Below are positions 1-8,344 of a stretch of 64,000 bases of DNA, piece by piece. The position numbers and the translations under genes were made by a program. The notes below the pieces were generated by a model. That model saw nothing but the letters and a program-made list of their open reading frames with translations. It was not told the DNA's origin and did no database searches. How positions within the stretch are numbered: the stretch's first letter is position 1; each line of letters begins with the position of its first letter. This DNA comes from Ignavibacteriota bacterium (GTDB lineage: Bacteria > Bacteroidota > Ignavibacteria > Ignavibacteriales > Ignavibacteriaceae): contig CP053446.1 in NCBI GenBank assembly GCA_013285405.1, positions 310,001 through 374,000 of the forward strand, written 5' to 3'.

Positions 1-2
1 GT

Positions 3-83
3 GCAAGAAGTGTAGGAGCAAAGATCTGGACTCAGGATTATGATTTCAAAGGATTAGATAATGTAATGTTCTTCAAAAAATAA
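3..83 (+). CDS. PIN-domain (VapC-like) protein, C-terminal fragment
   Basis: The window opens inside a plus-strand gene. Frame 3 reads 26 residues without a stop to a TAA at 81-83, including GAKIWTQDYDFKGLDNV. The pattern of a small hydrophobic strand, T-x-D-x-D-F and G-L-x-x-V is how many PIN-domain ribonucleases end; there the last acidic residues complete the metal site. Only the C-terminus is visible, so whether it belongs to a VapBC toxin-antitoxin pair cannot be told. It converges on the aminopeptidase gene with 13 bp between stops. Confidence 0.55.
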   Translation, partial: ARSVGAKIWTQDYDFKGLDNVMFFKK

Positions 84-96
84 GAACTTACTTTAG

Positions 97-1062
97 TCAA
101 GCTAAAAGCTTTCCATCTTTCATCAGCATTTTTCCATCCATCCAGACAGTCGGCTTCTTCACAACGCCGTCGAGATGAATCGGAACATTTACACTTCCGC
201 CCATCGAAACATTATTGCCAAGTGCAATGTGAATTGTTCCCATAACTTTTTCGTCTTCAAGCAGAACACCGCTCAACCTGGCAGAATCATTTGTTCCAAT
301 ACCAAACTCAGCGATATTTCTTGCTTCTTTACCCACAGAATCTAATTGCTGTTTTAATTTTTTTGCCAGAGTTCCACCGGAAATTTTTGTTGCGTAGCCA
401 TTCACGACTTCAATTTTGATATTAACATTTTTTATTAGTCCTAATCCTGCGAATGAACCATCAGTAACAAAAACTCCATTAGCTGTTCCTTCAACGGGAG
501 CTAAAAATGCTTCGCCTGTAGGAAGGTTACCACTTTCACCTTTTGCATGAAATAATCCTTTACTTGCATAAGCTTTTCTTCCTTTAATACTGAATGAAAT
601 GTCCGTTCCAGCCGGAGCCGTGACTTTAATTTCACTTCCGGTTTCCAGAAGCTCGGTTAGCCTGATTGTTCTTTTTGAAATTGATTTATAATCAGCATTC
701 ATTCCGCGAATCATCACATCTTTTGTGATTCCGGGAAATGTTGCAATGCGTACTCCTTTTGCTGATGCTGCTCTTCTTGCATTTGTATGAGTTAAAGATT
801 TTGCAGTCGGACAAAACACGACATCAAATTTTTGCATTAATTCAGTTACTTCAGGAGATGGTTCTTCTCCATTTATCTTACCTGATTTCATTTCGACAAG
901 AAGCGAAGTATAACCAAGCCTTATTGCATTTTCGTAAAGTGATAGCCCAATTTCTCTTTTTACTTCATCCGTTATTACAAGAATTTTTTCATCTTTCTTC
1001 GCACCCATACAATCGCGTATTGCTATCTGAGATGCAGTATCAAGTTTTGTTATTTTTTTCAT
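97..1062 (-). CDS. M29-type (leucyl) aminopeptidase family protein
   Basis: A 321-residue protein without signal peptide or membrane segment, so cytoplasmic. The second half has features expected of M29 metallo-aminopeptidases: GEAFLAPVEGTANG near residues 192-205 with a candidate metal-binding Glu, NIAEFGIGTN near 247-256, GTIHIALGNN near 276-285, and HLDGVV followed by TVWMDG near the end. M29 enzymes remove N-terminal amino acids and use a pair of divalent metals. It is shorter than the classical enzymes (about 400 residues), mainly in the N-terminal part, and it could instead be a relative acting on another substrate, as the ring-cleaving NicX branch does. ATG start. It lies 20 bp after the barrel gene at 1083-1868, probably in one transcript, next to other peptide-use genes. 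Confidence 0.7.
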   Translation of the reverse strand: MKKITKLDTASQIAIRDCMGAKKDEKILVITDEVKREIGLSLYENAIRLGYTSLLVEMKSGKINGEEPSPEVTELMQKFDVVFCPTAKSLTHTNARRAASAKGVRIATFPGITKDVMIRGMNADYKSISKRTIRLTELLETGSEIKVTAPAGTDISFSIKGRKAYASKGLFHAKGESGNLPTGEAFLAPVEGTANGVFVTDGSFAGLGLIKNVNIKIEVVNGYATKISGGTLAKKLKQQLDSVGKEARNIAEFGIGTNDSARLSGVLLEDEKVMGTIHIALGNNVSMGGSVNVPIHLDGVVKKPTVWMDGKMLMKDGKLLA

Positions 1063-1082
1063 AATTACCCCGATTAAATTTT

Positions 1083-1868
1083 TTAAAGAAGTGGAAAACC
1101 AACGTTAAGTTGAAGTACGGCAGTAAAGCCACCTGATTCAATGAATTTACTTTCAGTCCATATAGCTTGTTCAGGAATTTGCACCGGATTGAGGAACGGT
1201 GTCCCGTTCGCATCATAGACATTATCAACTACCAGAAATGAATAACCGGCTAACCCCTCAAAGCTTACATAATCTTTTATGATCGCTACAATAACTCCCG
1301 TACCGATTGAATATCCTATTACTCCGGAATCACTTTTATATTTGCTTACATCTGATTCGCCAGGTAAGTCAGTAGTTTGTGTGAGAGTTACATTGTTAAA
1401 ATTCAGTGAACCATCAAGAATTTTCCAGCTAATTACTTTTGTAAATTCCCAACCAACATCAAGACCGACTGACCAGCTTTTTAGTGTTAAATCCATTGTG
1501 TGATTGTCAGTATTTGAACTACCGCCGACTGTAGCTTTATCATTTTCATTAAGATATTGGTAAAATCCTTTTGCAGTAATCATAATATTATTCTCAAAGG
1601 TTGCACGAAAAAAATTCAATCCTACTCTGTAGCCATCAGCAGAAGAAAATTCATTCAAAGGCGAATGAACGTATTCGAGTGAATTCCAGAATCTGATATA
1701 TTCATTTAAACCTGCAGGATTGTATTTCTGATAAGAATATCCCCCATAACCGCCAACAAATCCAAGACAACCGAAACCAAATGTCTGGCAATGACAGGGA
1801 ATTGTAAAGGTAATCACAAAAAATATTATTGTTAAAAAATATCCGCTTTTATTCACATCTCTATTCAC
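1083..1868 (-). CDS. Outer-membrane beta-barrel protein, paralogue of the next gene upstream
   Basis: Unrecognised secreted protein of about 261 residues. The start is GTG; a second GTG four codons later is equally possible and neither has a clear SD. A hydrophobic signal segment (residues 10-27) ends near CHCQ. The rest alternates polar and hydrophobic residues and ends in a hydrophobic strand (LQLNVGFPLL), as outer-membrane barrels do. It is related to the protein at 1898-2635: both have GGYG followed by a GLN motif, a W-x-x-GL block near the middle, LDG/LDA followed by FN-x-V-x-LT, and a GGF segment before the last strand. Function unknown. Confidence 0.6.
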   Translation of the reverse strand: MNRDVNKSGYFLTIIFFVITFTIPCHCQTFGFGCLGFVGGYGGYSYQKYNPAGLNEYIRFWNSLEYVHSPLNEFSSADGYRVGLNFFRATFENNIMITAKGFYQYLNENDKATVGGSSNTDNHTMDLTLKSWSVGLDVGWEFTKVISWKILDGSLNFNNVTLTQTTDLPGESDVSKYKSDSGVIGYSIGTGVIVAIIKDYVSFEGLAGYSFLVVDNVYDANGTPFLNPVQIPEQAIWTESKFIESGGFTAVLQLNVGFPLL

Positions 1869-1897
1869 TGATATTATAATAAAAGCTATTTAAAAAA

Positions 1898-2635
1898 TTA
1901 ATTAAATGGAATTCCAATTGTTAGAACTGCAGCGGCAAAAAATCCTCCGCCATCAATGAAGTCACCATTTGTTTGAAGATCAACAAAGTCTTCTTTGTCT
2001 CTCATGGTTTCAATTGAAAAAAATGAATAACCGCCAAGCGCTTCAATAGCTATGTAAGGCGGAAATGGATAATAAACCATGCCAGCATCAAATGAGAAAC
2101 CAAGATTAGACTCAGTTGATTCAAACTCTTGTTTTGAATCGCCATTGGAAACAGAATGAATATCATTAGTCAGGTTAACGGAATTAAATGTCATCAGTGC
2201 ATCGAGCAATCTGATATCAAAATTATTACTAATTACATAAGAAAGTCCAAGACCTAATGCCCAGGTATTCATTTGCAGTTCGAGTTTCTGAGTCTCATCA
2301 CCTGAACCAGCTTCCTGAATTTCCTTAACCGATTGGTAGTAAACTTTAAAAGTGGCAAGAAGATCATCTTGTCTTAATCCAATAATATTAGCACCAGCTC
2401 GCCATCCATGAGCAAAACCAAAATCTTCAAAATTTTCGTTGAGAATAGGGTTAGCTTCAATCAAACCATTTAAACCTTCAGCACTGTATTGCTGGAAACC
2501 ATAGCCGCCAAAAATTCCGCTGCTCAGAAGTGAGGAGAAGATTGAACCCATTCCACAGCAGTCATCTTGTGCATTGGATCTATTTGCATTTATCAAGATC
2601 AATATACCGGTTAAGAAAATGTAAATTTTTTTCAT
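1898..2635 (-). CDS. Outer-membrane beta-barrel protein, paralogue of 1083-1868
   Basis: A 245-residue secreted protein with a clear signal peptide (MKKIYIFLTGILILI, cleavage after NAQ). The mature N-terminus carries DDCCGMG and then a Gly/Ser-rich stretch. The remainder looks like an 8- to 10-stranded barrel ending in LTIGIPFN. ATG start with a strong SD (AAAGGAG, about 6 bases upstream). It is the first gene of a likely three-gene run with the paralogue 29 bp downstream and the aminopeptidase after that. No family name is recognised; tandem duplication followed by divergence explains the pair. Confidence 0.62.
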   Translation of the reverse strand: MKKIYIFLTGILILINANRSNAQDDCCGMGSIFSSLLSSGIFGGYGFQQYSAEGLNGLIEANPILNENFEDFGFAHGWRAGANIIGLRQDDLLATFKVYYQSVKEIQEAGSGDETQKLELQMNTWALGLGLSYVISNNFDIRLLDALMTFNSVNLTNDIHSVSNGDSKQEFESTESNLGFSFDAGMVYYPFPPYIAIEALGGYSFFSIETMRDKEDFVDLQTNGDFIDGGGFFAAAVLTIGIPFN

Positions 2636-2692
2636 TAAGGCTCCTTTATTAGCTGATGAAATTATGTTGGGAAAAAATAATAATATTAATAA

Positions 2693-4204
2693 TCATGATT
2701 TTTTTTGTTTCATTCCAAGCTCAAGTCCATGACCTTTGGGTCCGGTTTCGGATTTACGCAGTAGATAAGCGAACAACAAACCAAGAAAACCAAGAATAGA
2801 AAATATCCACATACCGAGATTATAACCAGCAGGATTTTCTGCACTTGCACCGGAAAAGTCATTAGCAAATCCAATCAGTAAATTAAAACTAAAAAGCCCG
2901 ATGTTTTGAATCATTGTCATTAAACCGTAAGCAGTCCCGAGTTTTGACTGATCTACAATAATTGCAACCGACGGCCACATAACTGCTGGAACAAGTGAAA
3001 AAGCAATTCCCATCATTGCCATTGGTAAAATAAGATAAATAGGAATCGCAGCATCTATATCAAAAAATGAAATTGTAATATTCACAAAATCACTTTCATG
3101 CATTACATCAGGTTTTCCAAATTGATAAGCCATCATTAAATAAACCGGGATTATTAACAGTGAGCCGAACATCATTAGTAAAGATCTTTTCCCGATTTTA
3201 TCTGCAAGCAAACCAAATAGCGGAGTGAAAATCATAGCAGCAAGAGTAAGTATGCTCGAAAGATTTCCACCAACTTCTCTGCTTGTTCCGTGAGCTTCCT
3301 GAAAAAATTTAATTGCAAATGTCTGGAATGGAAACATTGCCGAATAAAATGTTACGCACAATGCGGTTATGTACCAGAACGATGTTGAAAATGATTTTAC
3401 TTTTAGAAAGAGGATTAACATCCCAACAATTAATACTATAAGATAAATAGACCAGTTATCTGATGAAATAATAGTTAATATAATTGCCAGAGCAGCAATT
3501 CCGGAAAAGATAAGCCATCGCTGTTTTTCTTTTACTCTTAAAATATCTGAAAGCAATATTGCATCCTGCTCGCCTTCTTTTGGTAAATTAAAATTCTTGC
3601 TTGCATACAGATCAAGAAAGAAATACAATGCAATACATACTAAAGCAAAAACTCCGCCAGCAACCGTTATCCAGAGTGGTGATTGCCAATATTCATATAA
3701 ACTTTTTCCCCAGCTTGGAGAATTAAGCGCAAGAAATGAACCTAATCTTGCTACTGTCAGATTTAATCCGAATGCAAATGATAATTCTTTACCTTTAAAC
3801 CAACGTGCAATAATTGTTGTGATTGCAACTATCATCGATTCTGCACCAAGCCCAAAAATTAATCTTCCGGCAGACATCATCCATATATTGCCTGTCACTG
3901 CTGTTACTATCGAACCGAGGGTAATGAGTACGGTAAAAATCAGAACGGAGGTTTTAGTTCCGATTCTATCTATCACCAATCCACCTACAAGCACCATAAT
4001 AATATTCGGGAATGAATAAATAGCATTCAGCAGCCCGATGTTTGAATCAGAAAATCCAAGCTGTGCTTTTAATAGATCTGCCAGCGGACTAATGCTGTCA
4101 TAGATATAATAATTGCCCATCATTGCTAAACTTATCAACAGCAATGCAGTCCATCTTAAAAATGATGTAGGCTGAGGTTTCAAAGAAAGTTCAGTTGTAT
4201 TCAT
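2693..4204 (-). CDS. Major facilitator superfamily transporter, MFSD1-like
   Basis: A 503-residue polytopic protein with about 12 membrane segments in two halves split by a charged loop near residues 205-220. GGLVIDRIGTK between segments 2 and 3 and GLLADKIGKR in the second half are the MFS signature loops. RWFKGKELSFAFGLN and the following ARLGS resemble, from memory, the loop of animal MFSD1, a lysosomal dipeptide carrier. With the dipeptidase and OPT transporter upstream, small-peptide transport is a reasonable inference; the substrate is not shown by the sequence. ATG start, no evident SD. It is separated from pepD by 218 bp holding a terminator and palindromic repeats, so it probably has its own promoter. 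Confidence 0.8.
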   Translation of the reverse strand: MNTTELSLKPQPTSFLRWTALLLISLAMMGNYYIYDSISPLADLLKAQLGFSDSNIGLLNAIYSFPNIIMVLVGGLVIDRIGTKTSVLIFTVLITLGSIVTAVTGNIWMMSAGRLIFGLGAESMIVAITTIIARWFKGKELSFAFGLNLTVARLGSFLALNSPSWGKSLYEYWQSPLWITVAGGVFALVCIALYFFLDLYASKNFNLPKEGEQDAILLSDILRVKEKQRWLIFSGIAALAIILTIISSDNWSIYLIVLIVGMLILFLKVKSFSTSFWYITALCVTFYSAMFPFQTFAIKFFQEAHGTSREVGGNLSSILTLAAMIFTPLFGLLADKIGKRSLLMMFGSLLIIPVYLMMAYQFGKPDVMHESDFVNITISFFDIDAAIPIYLILPMAMMGIAFSLVPAVMWPSVAIIVDQSKLGTAYGLMTMIQNIGLFSFNLLIGFANDFSGASAENPAGYNLGMWIFSILGFLGLLFAYLLRKSETGPKGHGLELGMKQKKS

Positions 4205-4219
4205 AATATTTTTGATTTT

Positions 4220-4269
4220 GTCAGTCTGAGCCCTTCGATAAACTCAGAGCAAGCACTGTCGAAGACTGA
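4220..4269. repeat. Intergenic palindromic repeat (TCAGTCT...AGACTGA)
   Basis: TCAGTCT at 4221-4227 pairs with AGACTGA at 4263-4269, and CTGAG (4226-4230) can alternatively pair with CTCAG (4243-4247). The wording, with GTCAGTCTGAG at one end and CTGTCGAAGACTGA at the other, resembles a short dispersed repeat found between genes in many Bacteroidota-type genomes. It sits just upstream of the MFS gene start. Confidence 0.5.
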
Positions 4270-4284
4270 ATTAATTTTTTTTAA

Positions 4285-4332
4285 GTCACATATCGACCTG
4301 CCTGACAGGCAAGCTTGCAAGCTCATTGTGAC
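4285..4332. repeat. 48-bp palindromic element bounded by GTCACA/TGTGAC
   Basis: The outer ends GTCACA (4285-4290) and TGTGAC (4327-4332) are inverted. Inside are GCCTGACAGGC (4300-4310) and the perfect palindrome AGCTTGCAAGCT (4312-4323). The core CCTGCCTGACAGGC is close to the palindrome inserted in the gene at 8917-9711. This looks like a small non-coding repeat unit; the other copies needed to prove that lie outside the window. Confidence 0.5.
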
Positions 4333-4363
4333 AGATTGAATAATTTAATTATCAACAACAATA

Positions 4364-4397
4364 AAATAAAAAGCAGATACCTGATAAAAGTATCTGC
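4364..4397 (-). terminator. Rho-independent terminator of the OPT-pqqD-pepD operon
   Basis: On the minus strand, 26 bases after the pepD stop, GCAGATAC pairs with GTATCTGC (8 bp, 9-base loop, 4373-4397), followed by TTTTTATTTTATT. Confidence 0.75.
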
Positions 4398-4422
4398 CTT
4401 TAATGTTACACACATCGATAAA

Positions 4423-5883
4423 TTATTTTACCGGAATATTTTTTAAAACATTCACAAGCTGGCGATAAAATTCCGGTACTGTTGAGATCTGTAATTTCTC
4501 ATCAGGCGAGTGAACGCCAAACATTGTCGGTCCGAATGAAATCATATCCATATCCGGATATTTTTCTTTTATTATTCCGCACTCCAACCCTGCGTGGATT
4601 GCAGTTACGTGTGGTTCTTTTCCGTACAACTGATTGAATGTTGATTTGAAAACTTTCAGAATGTCAGAACTAATATCCGGTTTCCATCCGGGGTATCCAT
4701 CACCATACGATATTTCCGCACCAGCAAGCTGTAAAACCGAAGTAACCATATTTGTAATATCAACATTTTCTGATGCCACTGAACTTCGTTGACTGGTTAC
4801 AATGTTTATATTCTTTCCAACCGTTTCTACCACAGCCAGATTGTTTGAAGTTTCAACTAATCCGGGAATATCATTCGACATTTTTATAACACCGTGCGGA
4901 ATTGAATACAAAGCATTTATTAATCGTTTTTGAGTTTTTTCATCAATAAATTTTTCAGGCATATCATGTTTCTCTAATGAGACTGAAAGATCAGGCTCAA
5001 CAGCAACAAATTCTGCCTTTACTTTATCATTGTATTTTGAAACAAACTTTTTCAATGTCTTTTCATCTTTTTTCGGAACGGCAACAACAGCAAAAGCCTC
5101 ACGAGGAATTGCGTTATGTTTATTACCACCATTTATTGATGAAAGTTTAATTAACTCATCTTTCGAATATTCAAAAATTAATCTATTAAGTATTTTGACT
5201 GCGTTCCCTCGTCCAACGTGAATTTCAAGTCCTGAATGTCCACCTTTTAATCCTGCAACTTTTATCTCAAATGATGAATAATTCTTTGGTGCTTTTTCCA
5301 ATTTAGCTTTGAACTTAGCTGCGGTATTTTTTCCACCAGAACAGCCAATGAATATTGTTCCGAGTTCTTCAGAATCCATATTGATTAGTATGTCAGCTTT
5401 CAACCAACCTTTCTTCAAACTTGAAGCGCCTGTCAATCCTGTTTCTTCATCAAGTGTGAAAAGACATTCAAGTGGTCCGTGTTCTGCATCTTTAGATTCT
5501 AAAACTGCAAGAGCAGTGGCAAATCCAATTCCATTATCAGCACCAAGAGTTGTTCCTTTTGCTTTAACCCAATCACCGTCAATGTATGGTTGAATTGGGT
5601 CGTTATCAAAATCGTGTTTGATACCTCTGTTTGATTCGCAAACCATATCAATATGTCCTTGAAGAACAACCGTCTTTAAATTTTCTTTTCCGGGTGTTGC
5701 CGGTTTACGAATTAAAATATTTCCGAATTTATCTCTTTCAGTTTGAAGACCAAGTCTTTTACCCACTGAAATTACATACGCAGCAATCTTCTCTTCTTTT
5801 TTTGAAGGGCGTGGATATTTACAAATCTCTTCGAAGTGATGCCAGACTAATTTTGGTTCTAAGTGACCTAATACGTTTCCCAT
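4423..5883 (-). CDS. pepD: Aminoacyl-histidine dipeptidase (Xaa-His dipeptidase), M20C
   Basis: A 486-residue cytoplasmic zinc peptidase that splits dipeptides such as carnosine-type Xaa-His and many others. The M20 metal-site signatures are all present: GHIDM (about residue 76) with the first His, GADNG (about 114) with the bridging Asp, DEETGLTG (about 145) with the catalytic Glu pair, NMDSEE (about 170), HAGLECG (about 430) and GVHSPDE near the C-terminus with the last His. Length matches the PepD family. ATG start, only 9 bp after the PqqD-like gene and in the same operon as the OPT transporter, so peptides brought in by OPT could be cut here. A terminator follows. Confidence 0.93.
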   Translation of the reverse strand: MGNVLGHLEPKLVWHHFEEICKYPRPSKKEEKIAAYVISVGKRLGLQTERDKFGNILIRKPATPGKENLKTVVLQGHIDMVCESNRGIKHDFDNDPIQPYIDGDWVKAKGTTLGADNGIGFATALAVLESKDAEHGPLECLFTLDEETGLTGASSLKKGWLKADILINMDSEELGTIFIGCSGGKNTAAKFKAKLEKAPKNYSSFEIKVAGLKGGHSGLEIHVGRGNAVKILNRLIFEYSKDELIKLSSINGGNKHNAIPREAFAVVAVPKKDEKTLKKFVSKYNDKVKAEFVAVEPDLSVSLEKHDMPEKFIDEKTQKRLINALYSIPHGVIKMSNDIPGLVETSNNLAVVETVGKNINIVTSQRSSVASENVDITNMVTSVLQLAGAEISYGDGYPGWKPDISSDILKVFKSTFNQLYGKEPHVTAIHAGLECGIIKEKYPDMDMISFGPTMFGVHSPDEKLQISTVPEFYRQLVNVLKNIPVK

Positions 5884-5892
5884 GATTTTCTC

Positions 5893-6267
5893 CTATCTGT
5901 TTATTTCATTAAAGGATATTAATTTTTGTTCATACAGTTGAAAAATAAATTTTGTTATTCTTTCTTCTGCCTGATCAAGATTATTACCAAATTTTTCCGT
6001 AACGACATTTATTATTTCCTGGACATTGTTATTACCATCAATATTTATCCAGACCGCTGAACCGAACTTTTCCAGATTAATTCTGAAGTCAGCAGATTTA
6101 AGCTTTGGTACGATGAATTTTTTGGCAAGCTCGTTTTTAAATTTTGGAACAATAACGGTTACCAGTAACTCTTTATCTACCTCTTCTGAAAAAAGTTTGA
6201 ATGGAGTAAGATCAAGAGTGTTGCTGTTTTTTAATATTTTCTTTCGTTCTTTTAAGGTTAACTGCAT
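5893..6267 (-). CDS. Stand-alone PqqD-like (RRE-type) protein
   Basis: A 124-residue soluble protein. Residues about 65-120 read as a PqqD/RiPP-recognition-element fold: KFGSAVWINIDG, then VQEIINVVTEKFG, then ERITKFIFQLYEQKLISF. PqqD proteins bind peptide substrates for modifying enzymes. The N-terminal 60 residues are charged and not recognised. No radical-SAM enzyme, precursor peptide or PQQ gene is nearby. Instead the gene sits between an OPT peptide transporter (51 bp upstream) and a dipeptidase (9 bp downstream). A peptide-binding role linked to transport is inference; the fold call rests on the pattern only. Confidence 0.65.
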   Translation of the reverse strand: MQLTLKERKKILKNSNTLDLTPFKLFSEEVDKELLVTVIVPKFKNELAKKFIVPKLKSADFRINLEKFGSAVWINIDGNNNVQEIINVVTEKFGNNLDQAEERITKFIFQLYEQKLISFNEINR

Positions 6268-6280
6268 ATTAAAAATACAA

Positions 6281-6303
6281 GGAGCGTTTTTAGGAAACGC
6301 TCC
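6281..6303 (-). terminator. Hairpin between the OPT gene and the PqqD-like gene, possible attenuator
   Basis: GGAGCGTTT (6281-6289) and AAACGCTCC (6295-6303) form a perfect 9-bp stem with a 5-base loop. On the minus strand it is followed by TTGTATTTTTAAT, a weak T-tract, and lies in the 51-bp gap between two genes of one operon. It may lower expression of the two downstream genes or protect the upstream mRNA end. Confidence 0.6.
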
Positions 6304-6318
6304 GTATAAATAAAATTA

Positions 6319-8271
6319 TTACATAGAAACATGCGGAGGCGGCGGATCGTCAGGCTTGCCTGCATTCTTCAGTGGAATGTTAACGAGCAGCCAGCCAATA
6401 AATGAAAATACAATCAAGCTGATAATGAATGACGGTTCTGCGAAAAATGCAAAGAGAGAAACTTCCCAGAACGCAAATGCCGCGAATAACAATCCGATCA
6501 AAGCTTCTCCGGCAATTAAACCCGCAGCAATCAATATCCCGGTGTTCTCTACACGCGATTTCTGTGCATCGTTGAATTGTTTCTTATCATTATATTTTTC
6601 CACAATACCTTTAATTAATCCGCCAACAAAAATTGCAAAAGTAGTACCTAATGGAAGATACATTCCAACGCTTACAAGCATCGGACTTTTTACATTCATC
6701 AGAATAAAACCAACACCCATAAGCATTCCAACGAAAATCAAAATCCAATCCATCTGACCTGCAACAATTCCCTTAGAAAGAATTGCCATCAAACTTGCCT
6801 GAGGAGCTGGCAGAGCATCTCCACCAAATCCTGTTCCTCCTGATTTAATATCTCCTTCGTGAAGGATTAATAACGGAATGAACATAACTGCCGCAGATAC
6901 TACAACACCTATAACATCACCAACCTGCATTTTCCAGGGAGTTCCTCCAAGGATATGACCTGCTTTTAAATCCTGAAGCATTTCACCTGCAACTGCTGCT
7001 GCAACACAGACAACAGCAGCAACACCAAGAACGGCAGCAACACCTGCTTCGCCTTTCATTCCTAATGCAACCATTAAAATTGCAGCAACAACGAGAGTTG
7101 ATAATGTTAATCCGCTAATTGGATTATTACTAGAACCGATTATTCCAACAAGATAACCTGAAACTGCTGCGAAGAAAAATCCAGCAACAATCATAACAAT
7201 TGTGGCTACTAAAGCCGCAAAAATATCCTGAGAGAAGTAGTTGTAAATAAAGAATGTTGCGACAGCTGTACCGAGTATTCCTATCATCACCCATTTAAAA
7301 CTAATATCTTTTTCAGTCCTGATTTCAACAAATTCACCTGTAGCAGCTTTCTTTACATCACTGATTGAGCGTGCAATACCTGTCATAAGGCTTTTTCGCA
7401 TTCTCCATAATGTAAATCCGGCACCAACTAACATTCCACCAATAGCAATTGGTCTCACATAATCTTTCCAGACCTGAACCATAGTAGTAGCCCAATCAAA
7501 ATCTGCAGGAGTTTCTGTACTGAAATATTTAAAGAAAGCGATTGTTGGCGCAAGTAATCCCCAAGCTAGTACTCCACCACTAAAGTTAAGAGATGCGAGT
7601 CTTGGACCGATAATATATCCAACACCGATATATGCTGGACTAACGTCAGGTGAGCGGAAGAAAATATGTCCTTTACCAACATTTATCATTGAAGTCCAGG
7701 AAGTAGCAAACAATTTAAATTGACCAAGTGCCTGAATTAAAGCACCGATTCCCATTGCACTGAAGAGAAATTTAGAACCACCGGTGCCGTGTCTGCCAGC
7801 TTTATGAATTTCCGCAGCAGCAACTGACTCAGGAAAAGGTAATTCAACATCTTCAACCATTACTCTTCTAAGTAAAGCAACGAACATAATTCCAAGAATA
7901 CCACCTGCGATCATTATCGCAACTGATATTAAAAAATTTTCAGTTGTAAAGAATGGTACCCAGATTCCACCAATGAAGAATGCAGGTAATGTAAAGATTG
8001 CACCTGCAGCTATTGATTCACCAATTGAACCAACAGTACGGGTAAAGTTTTCTTCAAGAATAGAACCTTTCATAATTTTTATCAAAGCCATCCCGATAAC
8101 TGCTGCAGGATATGTAGCAGCAATTGTCATTCCTGCTTTTAATCCCAGGTAAGCATTTGCAGCACCAAGAACTACAGCTAATATTAAACCGATGATTAAT
8201 GCACGAATGGTAAACTCAGCCATTGAGGTTTCAGGAGAGACGAAGGGAACAAATCGTTTAGTCTCGGCCAT
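6319..8271 (-). CDS. OPT-family oligopeptide transporter
   Basis: A 650-residue inner-membrane protein with about 16 hydrophobic segments. The start (PFVSPETSMAEFTIRALIIG), the ANAYLGLKAGMT motif near residue 45, the SIGESIAAGAIFT and PFPESVAAAEIHKAG segments, and the late GEMLQDLKAGHILGGTPW block are hallmarks of bacterial OPT transporters, which import di- to oligopeptides or metal-chelate compounds with protons. Length fits the prokaryotic subgroup. ATG start with an AAGGAG site about 8 bases upstream. It heads the operon with the PqqD-like protein and PepD and is preceded by a good TTG-N20-TAnnTTTG promoter candidate. The neighbours favour peptides over metal chelates as substrate. Confidence 0.9.
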   Translation of the reverse strand: MAETKRFVPFVSPETSMAEFTIRALIIGLILAVVLGAANAYLGLKAGMTIAATYPAAVIGMALIKIMKGSILEENFTRTVGSIGESIAAGAIFTLPAFFIGGIWVPFFTTENFLISVAIMIAGGILGIMFVALLRRVMVEDVELPFPESVAAAEIHKAGRHGTGGSKFLFSAMGIGALIQALGQFKLFATSWTSMINVGKGHIFFRSPDVSPAYIGVGYIIGPRLASLNFSGGVLAWGLLAPTIAFFKYFSTETPADFDWATTMVQVWKDYVRPIAIGGMLVGAGFTLWRMRKSLMTGIARSISDVKKAATGEFVEIRTEKDISFKWVMIGILGTAVATFFIYNYFSQDIFAALVATIVMIVAGFFFAAVSGYLVGIIGSSNNPISGLTLSTLVVAAILMVALGMKGEAGVAAVLGVAAVVCVAAAVAGEMLQDLKAGHILGGTPWKMQVGDVIGVVVSAAVMFIPLLILHEGDIKSGGTGFGGDALPAPQASLMAILSKGIVAGQMDWILIFVGMLMGVGFILMNVKSPMLVSVGMYLPLGTTFAIFVGGLIKGIVEKYNDKKQFNDAQKSRVENTGILIAAGLIAGEALIGLLFAAFAFWEVSLFAFFAEPSFIISLIVFSFIGWLLVNIPLKNAGKPDDPPPPHVSM

Positions 8272-8344
8272 AAGATACTCCTTAACTACGTGGAAGAAAT
8301 AGTTGTTTTTCCGTAAAACGGATTTGAGTTCAAAAATTAACGAA

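Noticed and set aside
1-1062. Toxin-antitoxin pair formed by the PIN fragment and the neighbouring gene
   Set aside because: The neighbour is a convergent M29-type peptidase; any antitoxin would lie upstream, outside the window.
738-1064. Plus-strand Leu-rich open frame opposite the M29 gene
   Set aside because: Antisense shadow of a well-recognised gene, with no domain and no SD.
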